64,000 bases of DNA from JBAYDV01 sp041672845 (GTDB taxonomy: Bacteria > Bacteroidota > Bacteroidia > Bacteroidales > UBA932): contig JBAYYV010000001.1 in NCBI GenBank assembly GCA_041672845.1, positions 186,001 to 250,000 of the forward strand, read 5' to 3'. Under the pieces are notes generated by a model, which saw only the letters and a program-made list of their open reading frames with translations, was not told the DNA's origin and did not search any database. Made by a program: the position numbers and the translations under genes. Numbering within the stretch: position 1 is the first letter of the stretch; each line of letters starts with the position of its first letter. Of this stretch, positions 9,337-18,125 are shown in pieces.

Positions 9337-9384
9337 GAATGCACAGCAGAAAAAGCTCCTTAAAAGGGAAGGACGCTGACATTC
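9337..9384 (+). ncRNA. Structured leader in front of rplT (probable L20 control element)
   Basis: Three nested helices can form: GAATG (9337-9341) with CATTC (9380-9384), CAGC (9344-9347) with GCTG (9375-9378), and TCCTT (9357-9361) with AAGGA (9369-9373). The structure ends 17 bases before the rplT ATG. L20 is known in several phyla to repress its operon by binding an mRNA mimic of its 23S rRNA site, and a structured motif near L20 genes (Bacteroidales-1) has been described. Whether this is that motif I cannot tell. Confidence 0.55.
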
Positions 9385-9400
9385 TTAAAAATTAAAAATT

Positions 9401-9748
9401 ATGCCAAGATCAGTAAATTCGGTAGCTTCTAGAGCTCGCCGTAAGAAGATTTTAAAAAGAACCCGCGGTAATTTTCTTGCTAGAAGAAATGTCTGGACGG
9501 TAGCTAAAAACACCTATGAAAAAGGTCTTTGTTATGCTTATCGTGACCGCAAAAACAAGAAACGTTCATTTCGTTCATTATGGATTCAGCGTATAAATGC
9601 AGCTGCCAGACTAAATGGAATGAGTTATTCTCAATTTATGGGAGCTATTCATGCTCAAAATGTAGATCTTAATCGTAAGGTCCTTGCAGATTTAGCGATG
9701 AATAATCCTAAAGCTTTCGAAGCAATTATAAATTCTGTAAAGAAATAG
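9401..9748 (+). CDS. rplT: 50S ribosomal protein L20
   Basis: The 115-residue protein begins MPRSVNSVASRARRKKILKR and contains YAYRDRKNKKRSFRSLWIQRINAA in the conserved globular part, both diagnostic for bL20. L20 is an early assembly protein of the 50S subunit and often represses its own operon. A foldable leader precedes it. lepB starts five bases after its stop. Confidence 0.97.
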   Translation: MPRSVNSVASRARRKKILKRTRGNFLARRNVWTVAKNTYEKGLCYAYRDRKNKKRSFRSLWIQRINAAARLNGMSYSQFMGAIHAQNVDLNRKVLADLAMNNPKAFEAIINSVKK

Positions 9749-9753
9749 TTTAG

Positions 9754-11097
9754 GTGAAGTCTTTATTTAAAAATAAATGGTTTAAATTTGGATTCTGGGG
9801 TGTCCTTTATACTCTTTGGGTAATTTGGTTATCTAATGGTTGGTGGCTGATAGGCTTAGTAATCATTTTTGATCTAAATATTACTCATAAAGTTAAATGG
9901 CTATTTTGGAAGAAGGATTATAAAGAGGGAGAAAAACATAATGTGTGGTTAGAATGGCTTGATGCTATTATTTTCGCAGTAGTCGTAGTAACTTTCATTA
10001 ATATTTTCTTTTTCCAGTCATACAAGATTCCTACTTCTTCGATGGAGAATTCTATGATGACAGGAGACTATTTATTTGTAAGTAAATCAGCTTATGGACC
10101 TAAAATTCCACAGAGACCTCTCTCATTTCCTTTCGTTCAAAATGTAATGCCTATTTCTGGACGTGAGTCTTATTCTAATTTAATTAAGAATGACTACAGA
10201 AGAATGGCTGGATATACTCATTTAAAACGAAATGATATAGTAGTCTTTAACTGGCCGCACGGAGACACAGTTCTGAAAAAAGTGCCACAAGATGATTATT
10301 ATACTCATGTTCGATTTAATGGTAGAGCATATACTTTGAAAACGTTTGGTCCTATTGTCGTCAGACCGATAGATAAGAAGGATAATTATGTAAAAAGATG
10401 TGTGGCCATAGCAGGTGATACTCTTCAGATAAAAGATGGTAAGCGAATCGTAAATGGAGTTTCTCAAAAAATATTTTCTGGTATCCAAATGACCTATCAA
10501 GTTAGGACAAATGGGAACGTGATTAATTCTAAGATTTTAACAGATCTAGATGTTAATCCAAGTGAATATTATTTTAATGCAGATTTTCCAGGTTATAAAT
10601 CTATTCCTTTAACAGCAGAGGGATATAAAAAGATTAAAGAGCTTTCTATAGTTAAGGAAATAGTACCTAATATAGATACATATCCTGCTGATTATCCCGA
10701 TTCACCTTTAATGCTTTTTCCGTTTACGGAGGATTATCACTGGACAAGAGACAATTATGGTCCTATCTATATCCCTAAAAAAGGAGATGAAGTTAAATTG
10801 ACGTTGAAAAATATAGCTCTTTATGAACGTATCATAAGAGTGTATGAGAGTAATGAATTTGAAATAAGAGAAAATAAATTTTATATAAACGGAAAAGAAG
10901 ATAGTTTATATTGCTTTAAACAAAATTACTATTTTATGATGGGAGATAACAGACATAATTCTCTGGATTCTCGTTATTGGGGCTTTGTTCCTGAAGATCA
11001 TATAGTAGGAAAGCCTAGAGTGATATGGTTTTCTTCAGATAAAAATAAGTCTTTTCCTAGAAATATACGATGGAATAGATTATTTAAGTTTATGTAA
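9754..11097 (+). CDS. lepB: Signal peptidase I
   Basis: This integral membrane protease removes signal peptides from exported proteins. Two N-terminal hydrophobic regions (about residues 10-40 and 69-90) precede the catalytic domain. The nucleophile is Ser96 in PTSSMENSM, the general base is Lys214 in VKRCVAIAGD, and the GDNRHNSLDSRYWG box lies near the C-terminus. At 447 residues it is longer than proteobacterial LepB, with extra sequence between the Lys box and the GDN box, as I recall for Bacteroidetes. The start is GTG at 9754, five bases after rplT, and no better start exists downstream before the membrane segments. Confidence 0.93.
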   Translation: MKSLFKNKWFKFGFWGVLYTLWVIWLSNGWWLIGLVIIFDLNITHKVKWLFWKKDYKEGEKHNVWLEWLDAIIFAVVVVTFINIFFFQSYKIPTSSMENSMMTGDYLFVSKSAYGPKIPQRPLSFPFVQNVMPISGRESYSNLIKNDYRRMAGYTHLKRNDIVVFNWPHGDTVLKKVPQDDYYTHVRFNGRAYTLKTFGPIVVRPIDKKDNYVKRCVAIAGDTLQIKDGKRIVNGVSQKIFSGIQMTYQVRTNGNVINSKILTDLDVNPSEYYFNADFPGYKSIPLTAEGYKKIKELSIVKEIVPNIDTYPADYPDSPLMLFPFTEDYHWTRDNYGPIYIPKKGDEVKLTLKNIALYERIIRVYESNEFEIRENKFYINGKEDSLYCFKQNYYFMMGDNRHNSLDSRYWGFVPEDHIVGKPRVIWFSSDKNKSFPRNIRWNRLFKFM

Positions 11098-11102
11098 AAA
11101 GA

Positions 11103-11134
11103 TTTGTTAAATAGATAAAAAAATGGGATATTTG
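11103..11134 (+). promoter_or_regulatory. Promoter of rpmB-rpmG-DUF4295
   Basis: TTTG at 11103-11106 is followed after exactly 20 bases by GATATTTG at 11127-11134, close to the Bacteroidetes -33/-7 layout. The -7 sequence lies inside a small inverted repeat GGGAT (11125-11129) and ATCCC (11136-11140), a possible regulator site. Confidence 0.55.
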
Positions 11135-11172
11135 CATCCCTAAAAGTTGTAAATCAATAAATTAGAAATATA

Positions 11173-11415
11173 ATGGCACGAATTTGTCAAATAACAGGGA
11201 AGAAAAGAATGATTGGGAACAATGTTTCTCACTCTAAAAAACGTACGAAACGCGAGTTCGCCCCTAATTTAAAAACCAAACGTATTTGGTTTGAAGAAGA
11301 AGAAAGATTCGTCACACTTAAGGTTACTACCTCAGGTATGAGAACTATTAATAAAAAAGGTCTTGCTGCATGTCTTAAAGATGCACAGGCTAAAGGTTTA
11401 ATTAATATAGTGTAA
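11173..11415 (+). CDS. rpmB: 50S ribosomal protein L28
   Basis: The 80-residue protein has the L28 opening MARICQITGKKRMIGNNVSH followed by KKRTKREFAPNLKTKRIW. The N-terminal CQITGKK keeps a single Cys, so this is the zinc-free form of L28. It is the first gene of a three-gene ribosomal operon typical of Bacteroidetes. Confidence 0.96.
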   Translation: MARICQITGKKRMIGNNVSHSKKRTKREFAPNLKTKRIWFEEEERFVTLKVTTSGMRTINKKGLAACLKDAQAKGLINIV

Positions 11416-11426
11416 TAAATTAAGAT

Positions 11427-11615
11427 ATGGCAAAGAAATCTAAAGGCAGCAGGGTACAAGTTATCCTAGAATGCACAGAACAAAGAGCAAGTGGAGTACC
11501 AGGTATATCTAGGTATATCACTACTAAAAATAAAAAGAATACTACAGAAAGATTGGAACGTAAAAAATACAATCCATTTCTGAGAAAAGTAACAGTACAT
11601 AAAGAAATAAAATAA
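11427..11615 (+). CDS. rpmG: 50S ribosomal protein L33
   Basis: The 62-residue protein carries the L33 signature VILECTEQ, RYITTKNKKNTTERLERKKYNPFLRK. Only one Cys is present, so it belongs to the zinc-independent type. It lies 11 bases after rpmB and 20 bases before the DUF4295 gene. Confidence 0.96.
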   Translation: MAKKSKGSRVQVILECTEQRASGVPGISRYITTKNKKNTTERLERKKYNPFLRKVTVHKEIK

Positions 11616-11635
11616 CTCATTAATATTTACAAGAT

Positions 11636-11797
11636 ATGGCAAAGAAATCAGTCGCAACATTCGGAGGTGATAGGGCTTCAATAAAGAAGTATGTTAAATG
11701 TATCCGTATGCAGAAGTCAGAAAAATCAGGTTCTTATATCTTTAAGGAAGAACAACTTCCTATAGATGGGACTAAAGAATTTTTCGATAAAAAATAA
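11636..11797 (+). CDS. DUF4295 family small basic protein
   Basis: The 53-residue protein MAKKSVATFGGDRASIKK...EFFDKK belongs to DUF4295, a Bacteroidetes-specific family found directly behind rpmB-rpmG and presumed ribosome-associated. It is last in the operon, and a strong terminator follows 22 bases later. Its presence is one of the best lineage markers in the window. Confidence 0.9.
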   Translation: MAKKSVATFGGDRASIKKYVKCIRMQKSEKSGSYIFKEEQLPIDGTKEFFDKK

Positions 11798-11819
11798 TAA
11801 ATGAGATTTAATGATTAGA

Positions 11820-11845
11820 GCAGTCTTTTTAGACTGCTTTTTTTT
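11820..11845 (+). terminator. Rho-independent terminator of the rpmB operon
   Basis: GCAGTCT (11820-11826), a TTTT loop and AGACTGC (11831-11837) form a perfect 7-bp stem followed by eight T residues. Confidence 0.9.
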
Positions 11846-11871
11846 GTGTAATTTTGTGTATTATAAATTTG
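11843..11871 (+). promoter_or_regulatory. Promoter of rhaD
   Basis: TTTG at 11843-11846 and TAAATTTG at 11864-11871 with a 17-base spacer fit the Bacteroidetes consensus. The -33 element overlaps the T-tract of the preceding terminator, so the two transcription units are packed with no spare sequence. Confidence 0.65.
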
Positions 11872-11886
11872 ATAAAACATGAAAAA

Positions 11887-12687
11887 ATGATGAATCAATT
11901 AGAAGAAATAGCAGGTTATCTTTGGCAAAAAGGATGGGCTGAACGAAATGGTGGAAATATTTCAATAAATCTTACTAGAGTGGAGAAGGCTCATCCAGAT
12001 AAGGCTTTTTTTAATAAATCTGAATTTATAGTAAAACCTGAAGTTTTCATACAGTCTTCTATAAACTTATCAGCTATAGCAGGACATTATATACTGATTA
12101 CAGGCACAGGTAAAAGAATGAGAGATGTAGCTAAGGATTATAAATCTAATACTGTTATAGTGCATATTCATGAGAATGGGAAATATTATTCATTTTTATC
12201 GGATGTGGAACCATCTTCAGAACTTCCTTCTCATCTTTTGATTCATAATTATTTAAGTGCAAATAATACAAAAGGGCACCAGGATTCTAGAACTTGTATA
12301 GTTCATACTCATCCTACTGAATTAGTGGCTATGTCACATCATCAGCCATTTTTAGGAAAGAATGTCCTTTCAAATCTTCTGTGGAGTATGATTCCTGAAA
12401 CTAGAGCATTTTGTCCCAAGGGTTTGGGTGTAGCTTCTTATAAAATGCCTGGATCTATGGATTTGGCTAAAGAATCAGTAAAATTGCTTGATGAATATGA
12501 TGTGGTTTTATGGCAGAAGCATGGAGTATTGGCGACAGCCGAAAATATCCTTGAGGCCTTCGATATGATAGATGTACTGAATAAGTCGGCTATGATTTAT
12601 AAATCTTCTAGAGAAATGGGCTTTGTCCCTGATGGTCTTAGCCAAAAGGAAATGAAAGATATAGCTAGAGCGATGGGAATAGAATAA
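11887..12687 (+). CDS. rhaD: L-rhamnulose-1-phosphate aldolase
   Basis: RhaD is a zinc class II aldolase that cleaves L-rhamnulose 1-phosphate into DHAP and L-lactaldehyde. The protein shows YLWQKGWAERNGGNIS near the N-terminus, the zinc-binding VHTHPTELVAMSHH, NLLWSMIPETRAFCPKGLG, and WQKHGVLA, all closely like Bacteroides RhaD as remembered. I start it at ATG 11887 (MMNQLEE) because the promoter's expected transcription start is near 11880; an upstream start at 11854 would lie inside the promoter. No rhaA, rhaB or rhaT is adjacent, so it stands apart from a rhamnose operon. Confidence 0.92.
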   Translation: MMNQLEEIAGYLWQKGWAERNGGNISINLTRVEKAHPDKAFFNKSEFIVKPEVFIQSSINLSAIAGHYILITGTGKRMRDVAKDYKSNTVIVHIHENGKYYSFLSDVEPSSELPSHLLIHNYLSANNTKGHQDSRTCIVHTHPTELVAMSHHQPFLGKNVLSNLLWSMIPETRAFCPKGLGVASYKMPGSMDLAKESVKLLDEYDVVLWQKHGVLATAENILEAFDMIDVLNKSAMIYKSSREMGFVPDGLSQKEMKDIARAMGIE

Positions 12688-12693
12688 TTTTCT

Positions 12694-12701
12694 TAAATTT
12701 G
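12694..12701 (+). promoter_or_regulatory. -7 promoter element of ftsY-pheT
   Basis: TAAATTTG matches TAnnTTTG and lies 18 bases before the ftsY ATG. A TTG at the right distance is not visible. Confidence 0.45.
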
Positions 12702-12719
12702 TAGTATAAAATTTCATAT

Positions 12720-13676
12720 ATGGGATTATTTGGAAAAAGAAATAAGAAAGAGAAAGAATCTGAGAAAAAAGTATTGGATACTGGTCTTGAAAAGACTAAA
12801 AGAAGCATGTTTGAAAAGCTTCAGAGAGCAGTAGCTGGTAAATCTTATGTCGATGATTCTATTCTTGATAATATAGAAGAGGCTTTGATAGCTTCTGATA
12901 TAGGAGTAGATACTACTATTGAAATAATAGAACGTCTCGAAAATAGAGTGGCTAAAGATAAATATATTAATTCTAAGGAGTTAAATGGTATTCTTAAAGC
13001 TGTAATGGAAGATATGTTAAAGGTAGATGAAGAGAAAGATGTTCCTATTTTTGATTTTTCGAAAAAGCCTTATGTAATATTAGTCGTCGGAGTTAATGGC
13101 GTAGGTAAAACTACTACTATCGGTAAATTAGCTGCTAGACTTAAAAATGAAGGGAAATCTGTAATCTTAGGTGCAGCTGATACATTTAGAGCTGCTGCTG
13201 TAGAACAGTTAGAAATCTGGAGCGAAAGAGCCGGTGTTCCTATAGTTAAACAACCAATGGGATCTGATCCTGCTTCTGTCGCTTATGATACATTGAAATC
13301 TGCTATTGCTCATAATGCTGATGTAGTACTTATAGATACAGCAGGACGTTTGCATAATAAAGTAAATCTTATGAACGAATTAACTAAGATTCGTAATGTG
13401 ATGAGGAAATTAATTCCAGATTCACCTCATGAAGTTTTACTTGTTTTAGATGGTTCTACAGGTCAGAATGCTTTTCAGCAAGCTATGGAATTTACTAAAG
13501 CTACTGATGTAACGGCTATGGCTGTTACTAAACTAGACGGCACGGCTAAAGGTGGTGTCGTTTTAGGTATTGCTGACCAGTTCAAAATACCTGTTAAGTT
13601 TATAGGGGTAGGTGAACAAATAGAAGATTTGCAAATTTTTGATAAAAAAGAATTTATAGACTCGTTATTTAATTAA
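12720..13676 (+). CDS. ftsY: Signal recognition particle receptor FtsY
   Basis: FtsY is the SRP receptor GTPase that docks ribosome-SRP complexes at the membrane. The 318-residue protein has a short charged N-tail instead of the long acidic A domain, then the NG domain: GVNGVGKTTTIGKLAARL (G1), DTFRAAAVEQLE, DTAGR (G3) and TKLDGTAKGG (G4). It ends one base before the pheT start. In many Bacteroidetes ftsY is followed by rimO; here rimO is about 21 kb away. Confidence 0.96.
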   Translation: MGLFGKRNKKEKESEKKVLDTGLEKTKRSMFEKLQRAVAGKSYVDDSILDNIEEALIASDIGVDTTIEIIERLENRVAKDKYINSKELNGILKAVMEDMLKVDEEKDVPIFDFSKKPYVILVVGVNGVGKTTTIGKLAARLKNEGKSVILGAADTFRAAAVEQLEIWSERAGVPIVKQPMGSDPASVAYDTLKSAIAHNADVVLIDTAGRLHNKVNLMNELTKIRNVMRKLIPDSPHEVLLVLDGSTGQNAFQQAMEFTKATDVTAMAVTKLDGTAKGGVVLGIADQFKIPVKFIGVGEQIEDLQIFDKKEFIDSLFN

Positions 13677-13677
13677 T

Positions 13678-16131
13678 ATGAATATTTCATTAAGTTGGTT
13701 GAAAGATTATGTTTCTTTCGACATGCCGGCTGAAAAAGTCGCAGAAGTTTTAACTTTTATCGGATTAGAGGTAGAAGACATGCAAATAGTAGAAGAAATT
13801 CCTGGAGGATTACGTGGTGTAGTAGTAGCGGAAGTTCTTGAATGTATAAATCACCCTAATTCAGATCATCTTCATATCACGAAAGTAGATATAGGAAAAG
13901 GTGAACCTCTTCAAATAATTTGTGGAGCTCCAAATGTAGCTGCTGGACAAAAAGTATTGTTAGCTACTATTGGTACTGAACTTAGAACTTCTGATGGTGA
14001 AATCTTTAAGATTAAAAAAGGTAAGATGCGTGGGGAAGTTTCTTTAGGTATGATTTGTGCCGAAGATGAATTAGGAATAGGTGCTGATCATGAGGGTATT
14101 ATGGTCTTAGACCCTTCTGCTGTCGTAGGTACTTCTGCTAAAGAATATTTAAATTTAAAGAGTGATGTAATATATGGAATTGGGCTGACGCCAAATAGAG
14201 TAGACGGTGCTTCTCATATAGGTGTAGCTAGAGATTTTGCTGCTTATTTGAAGTACAATAAAATAGGTGGTGATCTTAATTTTCCTGATGTATCTTCTTT
14301 TAAAGAAGGTGACGGAAAAGGTATCGAAATATCTGTAGAAGATACAGATGCTGCTCCGAGATATACTGGACTTACTATGGAGGTAGAAAATAAAGAATCT
14401 CCAGAATGGATGAAGAAGAAATTATTAGCTATTGGCATTAATCCTAAAAATATTATTGTCGATGTTACTAATTTTATTTTAAATGAAACCGGCCAGCCTT
14501 TACACTCTTTCGACGCAGATAAGATTAAAGGTGATAAAATAGTAGTAAGAAAAGCTAAGAAAGGTGAAAAACTTGTTACTTTAGACGGAATAGAAAGAGA
14601 ATTATCTACAGAAGATTTAATGATATGTAATTCTGAAGAACCTATGTGTTTAGCAGGTGTTTTTGGTGGTCTAGATTCTGGTATTTCTGAGAATACTTCT
14701 AGAGTATTCCTAGAGTCTGCTTATTTTAATCCTGTAACTATTCGTAAATCTTCTAAAAGACATACTCTTAAGACTGATGCTTCTTTCAGATATGAAAGAG
14801 GTGCTGATCCTCATATTAATGAATATGCACTTAAGAGAGCTGCTCTATTATTACTACAATATGCTTCTGGTAAAGTAGTGGGTAAGATTCAAGAAATATA
14901 TCCTAAAAAAATAGAAAGAAAAGAAGTAGATCTTAATCTTAATAAGATGGAAGCCCTTATGGGTAAGAAAATAGGTCATCAGACTATTATAGATATTCTC
15001 AAATATCTAGATTTTGAAATATTGTCGTCAGACCAAGATCTTAATCTTGCTAGAGTAAGCGTTCCTACTTATAGGGTAGATGTTTATAGAGAATGTGATG
15101 TAGTAGAAGAGGTACTTAGAATTTACGGTTATAATAATATCGAATTACCTGAAAATATTAGTTCTTCTGTGAATTTTTCATCTAAACCTGATCTTCATGT
15201 AGTAAATGTTAAAGCATGTGACTTTTTAGCTGCTAAAGGATTTATGGAGATTATGTCTAATTCTCTTACTAAAGGTTCTTATTATGATGAATTAAAAACT
15301 TTCCCAGCGGAAAATTGTGTTAAAATCATTAATCCATTAAGTCAAGATCTTAATGTAATGAGACAAACATTATTGTTTTGTGCATTAGAGGCAGCTGCTT
15401 ATAACTTTAATAGACAAGTTACTAATATCAAGTTTTTCGAAATGGGTAACGTTTATTCTTATAATCCTGAAAAAGGTCTTAGATCTGAACTTCCATCATA
15501 TCATGAAGAATCTCATTTATCTATGTTAATGACAGGAAAAGATATTAAGTTCTGGCATAATCTAGATGAAGGAGGTAGCTATTTTGCCTTGAAAGGTTAT
15601 CTAGAAGTATTATTACGACGTTTTGGTTTAGATTTATATTCTTTTGATACTGAATTAGCTCCGTCTGATATATATTCAGAAGGTCTTGTATATAAAGTCA
15701 ATTCTAAAAAATTAGTTTCAATGGGTACTGTATCTCATGCCAGATTAAAGCAATGTGATATTAAACAAGCTGTTTATTATGCTGAAATTAACTGGACATT
15801 ATTACAGAAACTTTATAAGAAAGAACAGGTAATCTTTCAGGAATTACCCAAGTTTCCTATAGTTAAAAGAGACTTAGCTTTAGTAGTAGATGAAAGTGTA
15901 TCTTTTGCATCTATTAGAAAAGCTGCATATCAAGCCGAGAACAAATTACTTAAAGAAATAATTCTATTCGATGTTTATAGAGGGGATAAGATAGAAAAAG
16001 GTAAAAAACAATATGCTATTAGCTTTTTACTTCAAGATCCTGATAAGACATTAACAGATAAATATGTAGATAAAATCATGAGAAAATTTATGGGTTCATT
16101 TGAACACCAATTTTCAGCTACACTTAGATAA
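13678..16131 (+). CDS. pheT: Phenylalanyl-tRNA synthetase beta subunit
   Basis: The 817-residue subunit forms the alpha2-beta2 PheRS with PheS, which is not in this window. Domain order fits: N-terminal tRNA-binding OB fold with HPNSDHLHITKVDIG, the B3/B4 editing domain with HSFDADKI, the B5 domain, the catalytic-like core, and a C-terminal FDX-ACB anticodon domain with KFPIVKRDLALVVDE. It is tightly coupled to ftsY (1-base gap). Confidence 0.96.
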   Translation: MNISLSWLKDYVSFDMPAEKVAEVLTFIGLEVEDMQIVEEIPGGLRGVVVAEVLECINHPNSDHLHITKVDIGKGEPLQIICGAPNVAAGQKVLLATIGTELRTSDGEIFKIKKGKMRGEVSLGMICAEDELGIGADHEGIMVLDPSAVVGTSAKEYLNLKSDVIYGIGLTPNRVDGASHIGVARDFAAYLKYNKIGGDLNFPDVSSFKEGDGKGIEISVEDTDAAPRYTGLTMEVENKESPEWMKKKLLAIGINPKNIIVDVTNFILNETGQPLHSFDADKIKGDKIVVRKAKKGEKLVTLDGIERELSTEDLMICNSEEPMCLAGVFGGLDSGISENTSRVFLESAYFNPVTIRKSSKRHTLKTDASFRYERGADPHINEYALKRAALLLLQYASGKVVGKIQEIYPKKIERKEVDLNLNKMEALMGKKIGHQTIIDILKYLDFEILSSDQDLNLARVSVPTYRVDVYRECDVVEEVLRIYGYNNIELPENISSSVNFSSKPDLHVVNVKACDFLAAKGFMEIMSNSLTKGSYYDELKTFPAENCVKIINPLSQDLNVMRQTLLFCALEAAAYNFNRQVTNIKFFEMGNVYSYNPEKGLRSELPSYHEESHLSMLMTGKDIKFWHNLDEGGSYFALKGYLEVLLRRFGLDLYSFDTELAPSDIYSEGLVYKVNSKKLVSMGTVSHARLKQCDIKQAVYYAEINWTLLQKLYKKEQVIFQELPKFPIVKRDLALVVDESVSFASIRKAAYQAENKLLKEIILFDVYRGDKIEKGKKQYAISFLLQDPDKTLTDKYVDKIMRKFMGSFEHQFSATLR

Positions 16132-16173
16132 TCAGTAATTGTCATCGACATATAATTAGTCTGTCGTCAATAT

Positions 16174-16208
16174 AAAAAAGCTACCTTCTTTCGAAAGTAG
16201 CTTTTTTT
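16174..16208. terminator. Bidirectional terminator between pheT and eno
   Basis: GCTAC (16180-16184) pairs with GTAGC (16197-16201), extended by an A-tract at 16174-16179 against a T-tract at 16202-16208. The symmetry serves both convergent genes. Confidence 0.85.
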
Positions 16209-16270
16209 ATTTTAGTTATTTAATAACTTAGTTTAAAATGTATTCTATTAAATACTTATTTTTTAAGTAC

Positions 16271-17545
16271 TTAGTCTGTTAAGCCATAAATAGCTGAATC
16301 TCCTAATTCTTCTTCGATTCTCATTAACTGATTATATTTGGCCATACGATCTGAACGGCTCATAGAACCTGTTTTGATTTGTCCACAGTTAAGAGCGACT
16401 ACTACATCAGCGATAGTGGTATCTTCTGTTTCTCCTGAACGATGAGAAACTACTGAAGTATAACCATGTCTTGTAGCTAATTCGATAGCGTTAAGAGTTT
16501 CTGTAAGTGTACCTATCTGATTTAATTTGATAAGAATAGAGTTACAGCATCCTAACTTAATTCCTTTTTTAAGGTATTCTACGTTAGTTACGAATAAATC
16601 ATCACCTATTAACTGACAGTGATCACCACTTTTTTCAGTATGAAGTTTGAATCCTTCCCAATCATCTTCAGCCATACCGTCTTCGATAGAATCTATAGGG
16701 TATTTCTGAATTAAATCTTCGATATAATCTACTTGTTCTTGTTTAGATCTCTTAGCTCCTTTAGGACCTTCGAAAATAGAGTAATCATAAATACCATCTT
16801 TATAGAATTCAGATGCAGCTAGGTCAATAGCTAAAGTTATGTCTTTTCCTGGTTTGTAACCAGCAGCTTTAATAGCAGCTACGATAGAGTCAAGAGCATC
16901 TTCGATTCCGTCTAGGTTAGGAGCGAAACCACCTTCATCTCCTACTGCAGTACTAAGTCCACGAGATTTGAAAATTTTCTTTAAAGCTTGGAATGTTTCA
17001 GAGCCCATACGGATAGCTTCTCTAATAGATTTAGCACCGATAGGTCTGATTAAGAATTCTTGGAATGCTATAGGTGAACTAGAGTGTGAACCACCATTAA
17101 TTATGTTCATCATAGGAACTGGAAGTACTTTAGCATTTACACCTCCTATGTATCTGTATAATGGCATTTCTAAGTAATCAGCAGCAGCTTTAGCTACAGC
17201 TAATGAAACACCTAAGATAGCGTTAGCACCTAGTTTGGATTTAGTAGGAGTTCCGTCTAATGCGATCATTTTATTATCAATTTCTACTTGAGTTAAAGTA
17301 GACATTCCTAATAGAGCAGGAGCGATAATTTCGTTTACATTGGCGACAGCCTTTAAAACACCTTTTCCTCCGAAACGTTTTTTATCACCATCTCTTAATT
17401 CAAGAGCTTCGTTTTCACCTGTAGATGCACCTGATGGTACAGCAGCACGTCCGAAAGCGCCAGAAATGGTCGATACTTCTACTTCAATAGTAGGGTTACC
17501 TCTAGAGTCTAAAATTTCTCTAGCATAAATGTTATCTATTTGCAT
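16271..17545 (-). CDS. eno: Enolase
   Basis: Enolase interconverts 2-phosphoglycerate and phosphoenolpyruvate. The 424-residue protein contains REILDSRGNPTIEVE, AVPSGASTG, MNIINGGSH, the Mg ligands in GDDLFVTN, and SHRSGETEDT, all standard. It is complete and stands as a single gene converging on pheT. Confidence 0.98.
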   Translation of the reverse strand: MQIDNIYAREILDSRGNPTIEVEVSTISGAFGRAAVPSGASTGENEALELRDGDKKRFGGKGVLKAVANVNEIIAPALLGMSTLTQVEIDNKMIALDGTPTKSKLGANAILGVSLAVAKAAADYLEMPLYRYIGGVNAKVLPVPMMNIINGGSHSSSPIAFQEFLIRPIGAKSIREAIRMGSETFQALKKIFKSRGLSTAVGDEGGFAPNLDGIEDALDSIVAAIKAAGYKPGKDITLAIDLAASEFYKDGIYDYSIFEGPKGAKRSKQEQVDYIEDLIQKYPIDSIEDGMAEDDWEGFKLHTEKSGDHCQLIGDDLFVTNVEYLKKGIKLGCCNSILIKLNQIGTLTETLNAIELATRHGYTSVVSHRSGETEDTTIADVVVALNCGQIKTGSMSRSDRMAKYNQLMRIEEELGDSAIYGLTD

Positions 17546-17585
17546 AATATAAACTTGTTTTAATTGTTTGAAATATGTGTTATAA

Positions 17586-17621
17586 AAATTCTCGATTTAT
17601 TTAATAGTTGCAAAAATCGAG
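17586..17621 (-). terminator. Terminator of the DUF4296-to-deoC operon
   Basis: CTCGATTT (17591-17598) and AAATCGAG (17614-17621) form an 8-bp stem with a 15-base loop. Read on the minus strand it is followed by AATTTTTAT, and it lies just after the stop of the outer-membrane gene. It also sits in the leader region of eno, so a role as an attenuator cannot be excluded. Confidence 0.65.
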
Positions 17622-17641
17622 CAAAATATTCAATTATTTTA

Positions 17642-18121
17642 TTAGAAGCAGTATTTAATACATAAACCACCTCCGTAAGAAGCATCTGCTTGATGAGTTA
17701 AACTAAACCCAGGGGTGTAATCCATAGAAATAGCAAGTGGTATTTCAGGAAATTTATATTCAATACCGACCATTACATTTATAGACATGTATCCATGTAT
17801 ACCATCATAATTATTATCGTTATAATAGTAAGTTCCTAAATATACACCAGGACCTGCATACCATGTTAATCCATCTATATCACTTACATTCCATTGCCAT
17901 TCGTAAAAACCACTTACCATAGGAGTGATTTTATCTTTGAATCCAAAGTTACAAGATACATTTACGAAATTCTTCTGAGACAGATTTAGTTTATAAGATA
18001 TACTTGGCCAATAGCCCACTCTTAATCCTATAGATTGTTTATATGATTGAGAAAATGCTGATGAAGTGAATGCAGTTAAACTTAGTAAAACCACAGTCCA
18101 TATGATAATAATCTTTTTCAT
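17642..18121 (-). CDS. Small outer-membrane beta-barrel-like protein with signal peptide
   Basis: The 159-residue product has a clear signal peptide (MKKIIIIWTVVLLSLTAFTSSAFSQ, cleavage near residue 25). It continues with alternating aromatic and glycine-rich strands such as IGLRVGYWPSISYKLNL and GGLCIKYCF at the C-terminus, consistent with an eight-stranded barrel. No specific family is recognised. It starts 4 bases after deoC and is the last gene of the operon. Confidence 0.7.
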   Translation of the reverse strand: MKKIIIIWTVVLLSLTAFTSSAFSQSYKQSIGLRVGYWPSISYKLNLSQKNFVNVSCNFGFKDKITPMVSGFYEWQWNVSDIDGLTWYAGPGVYLGTYYYNDNNYDGIHGYMSINVMVGIEYKFPEIPLAISMDYTPGFSLTHQADASYGGGLCIKYCF

Positions 18122-18125
18122 AATT

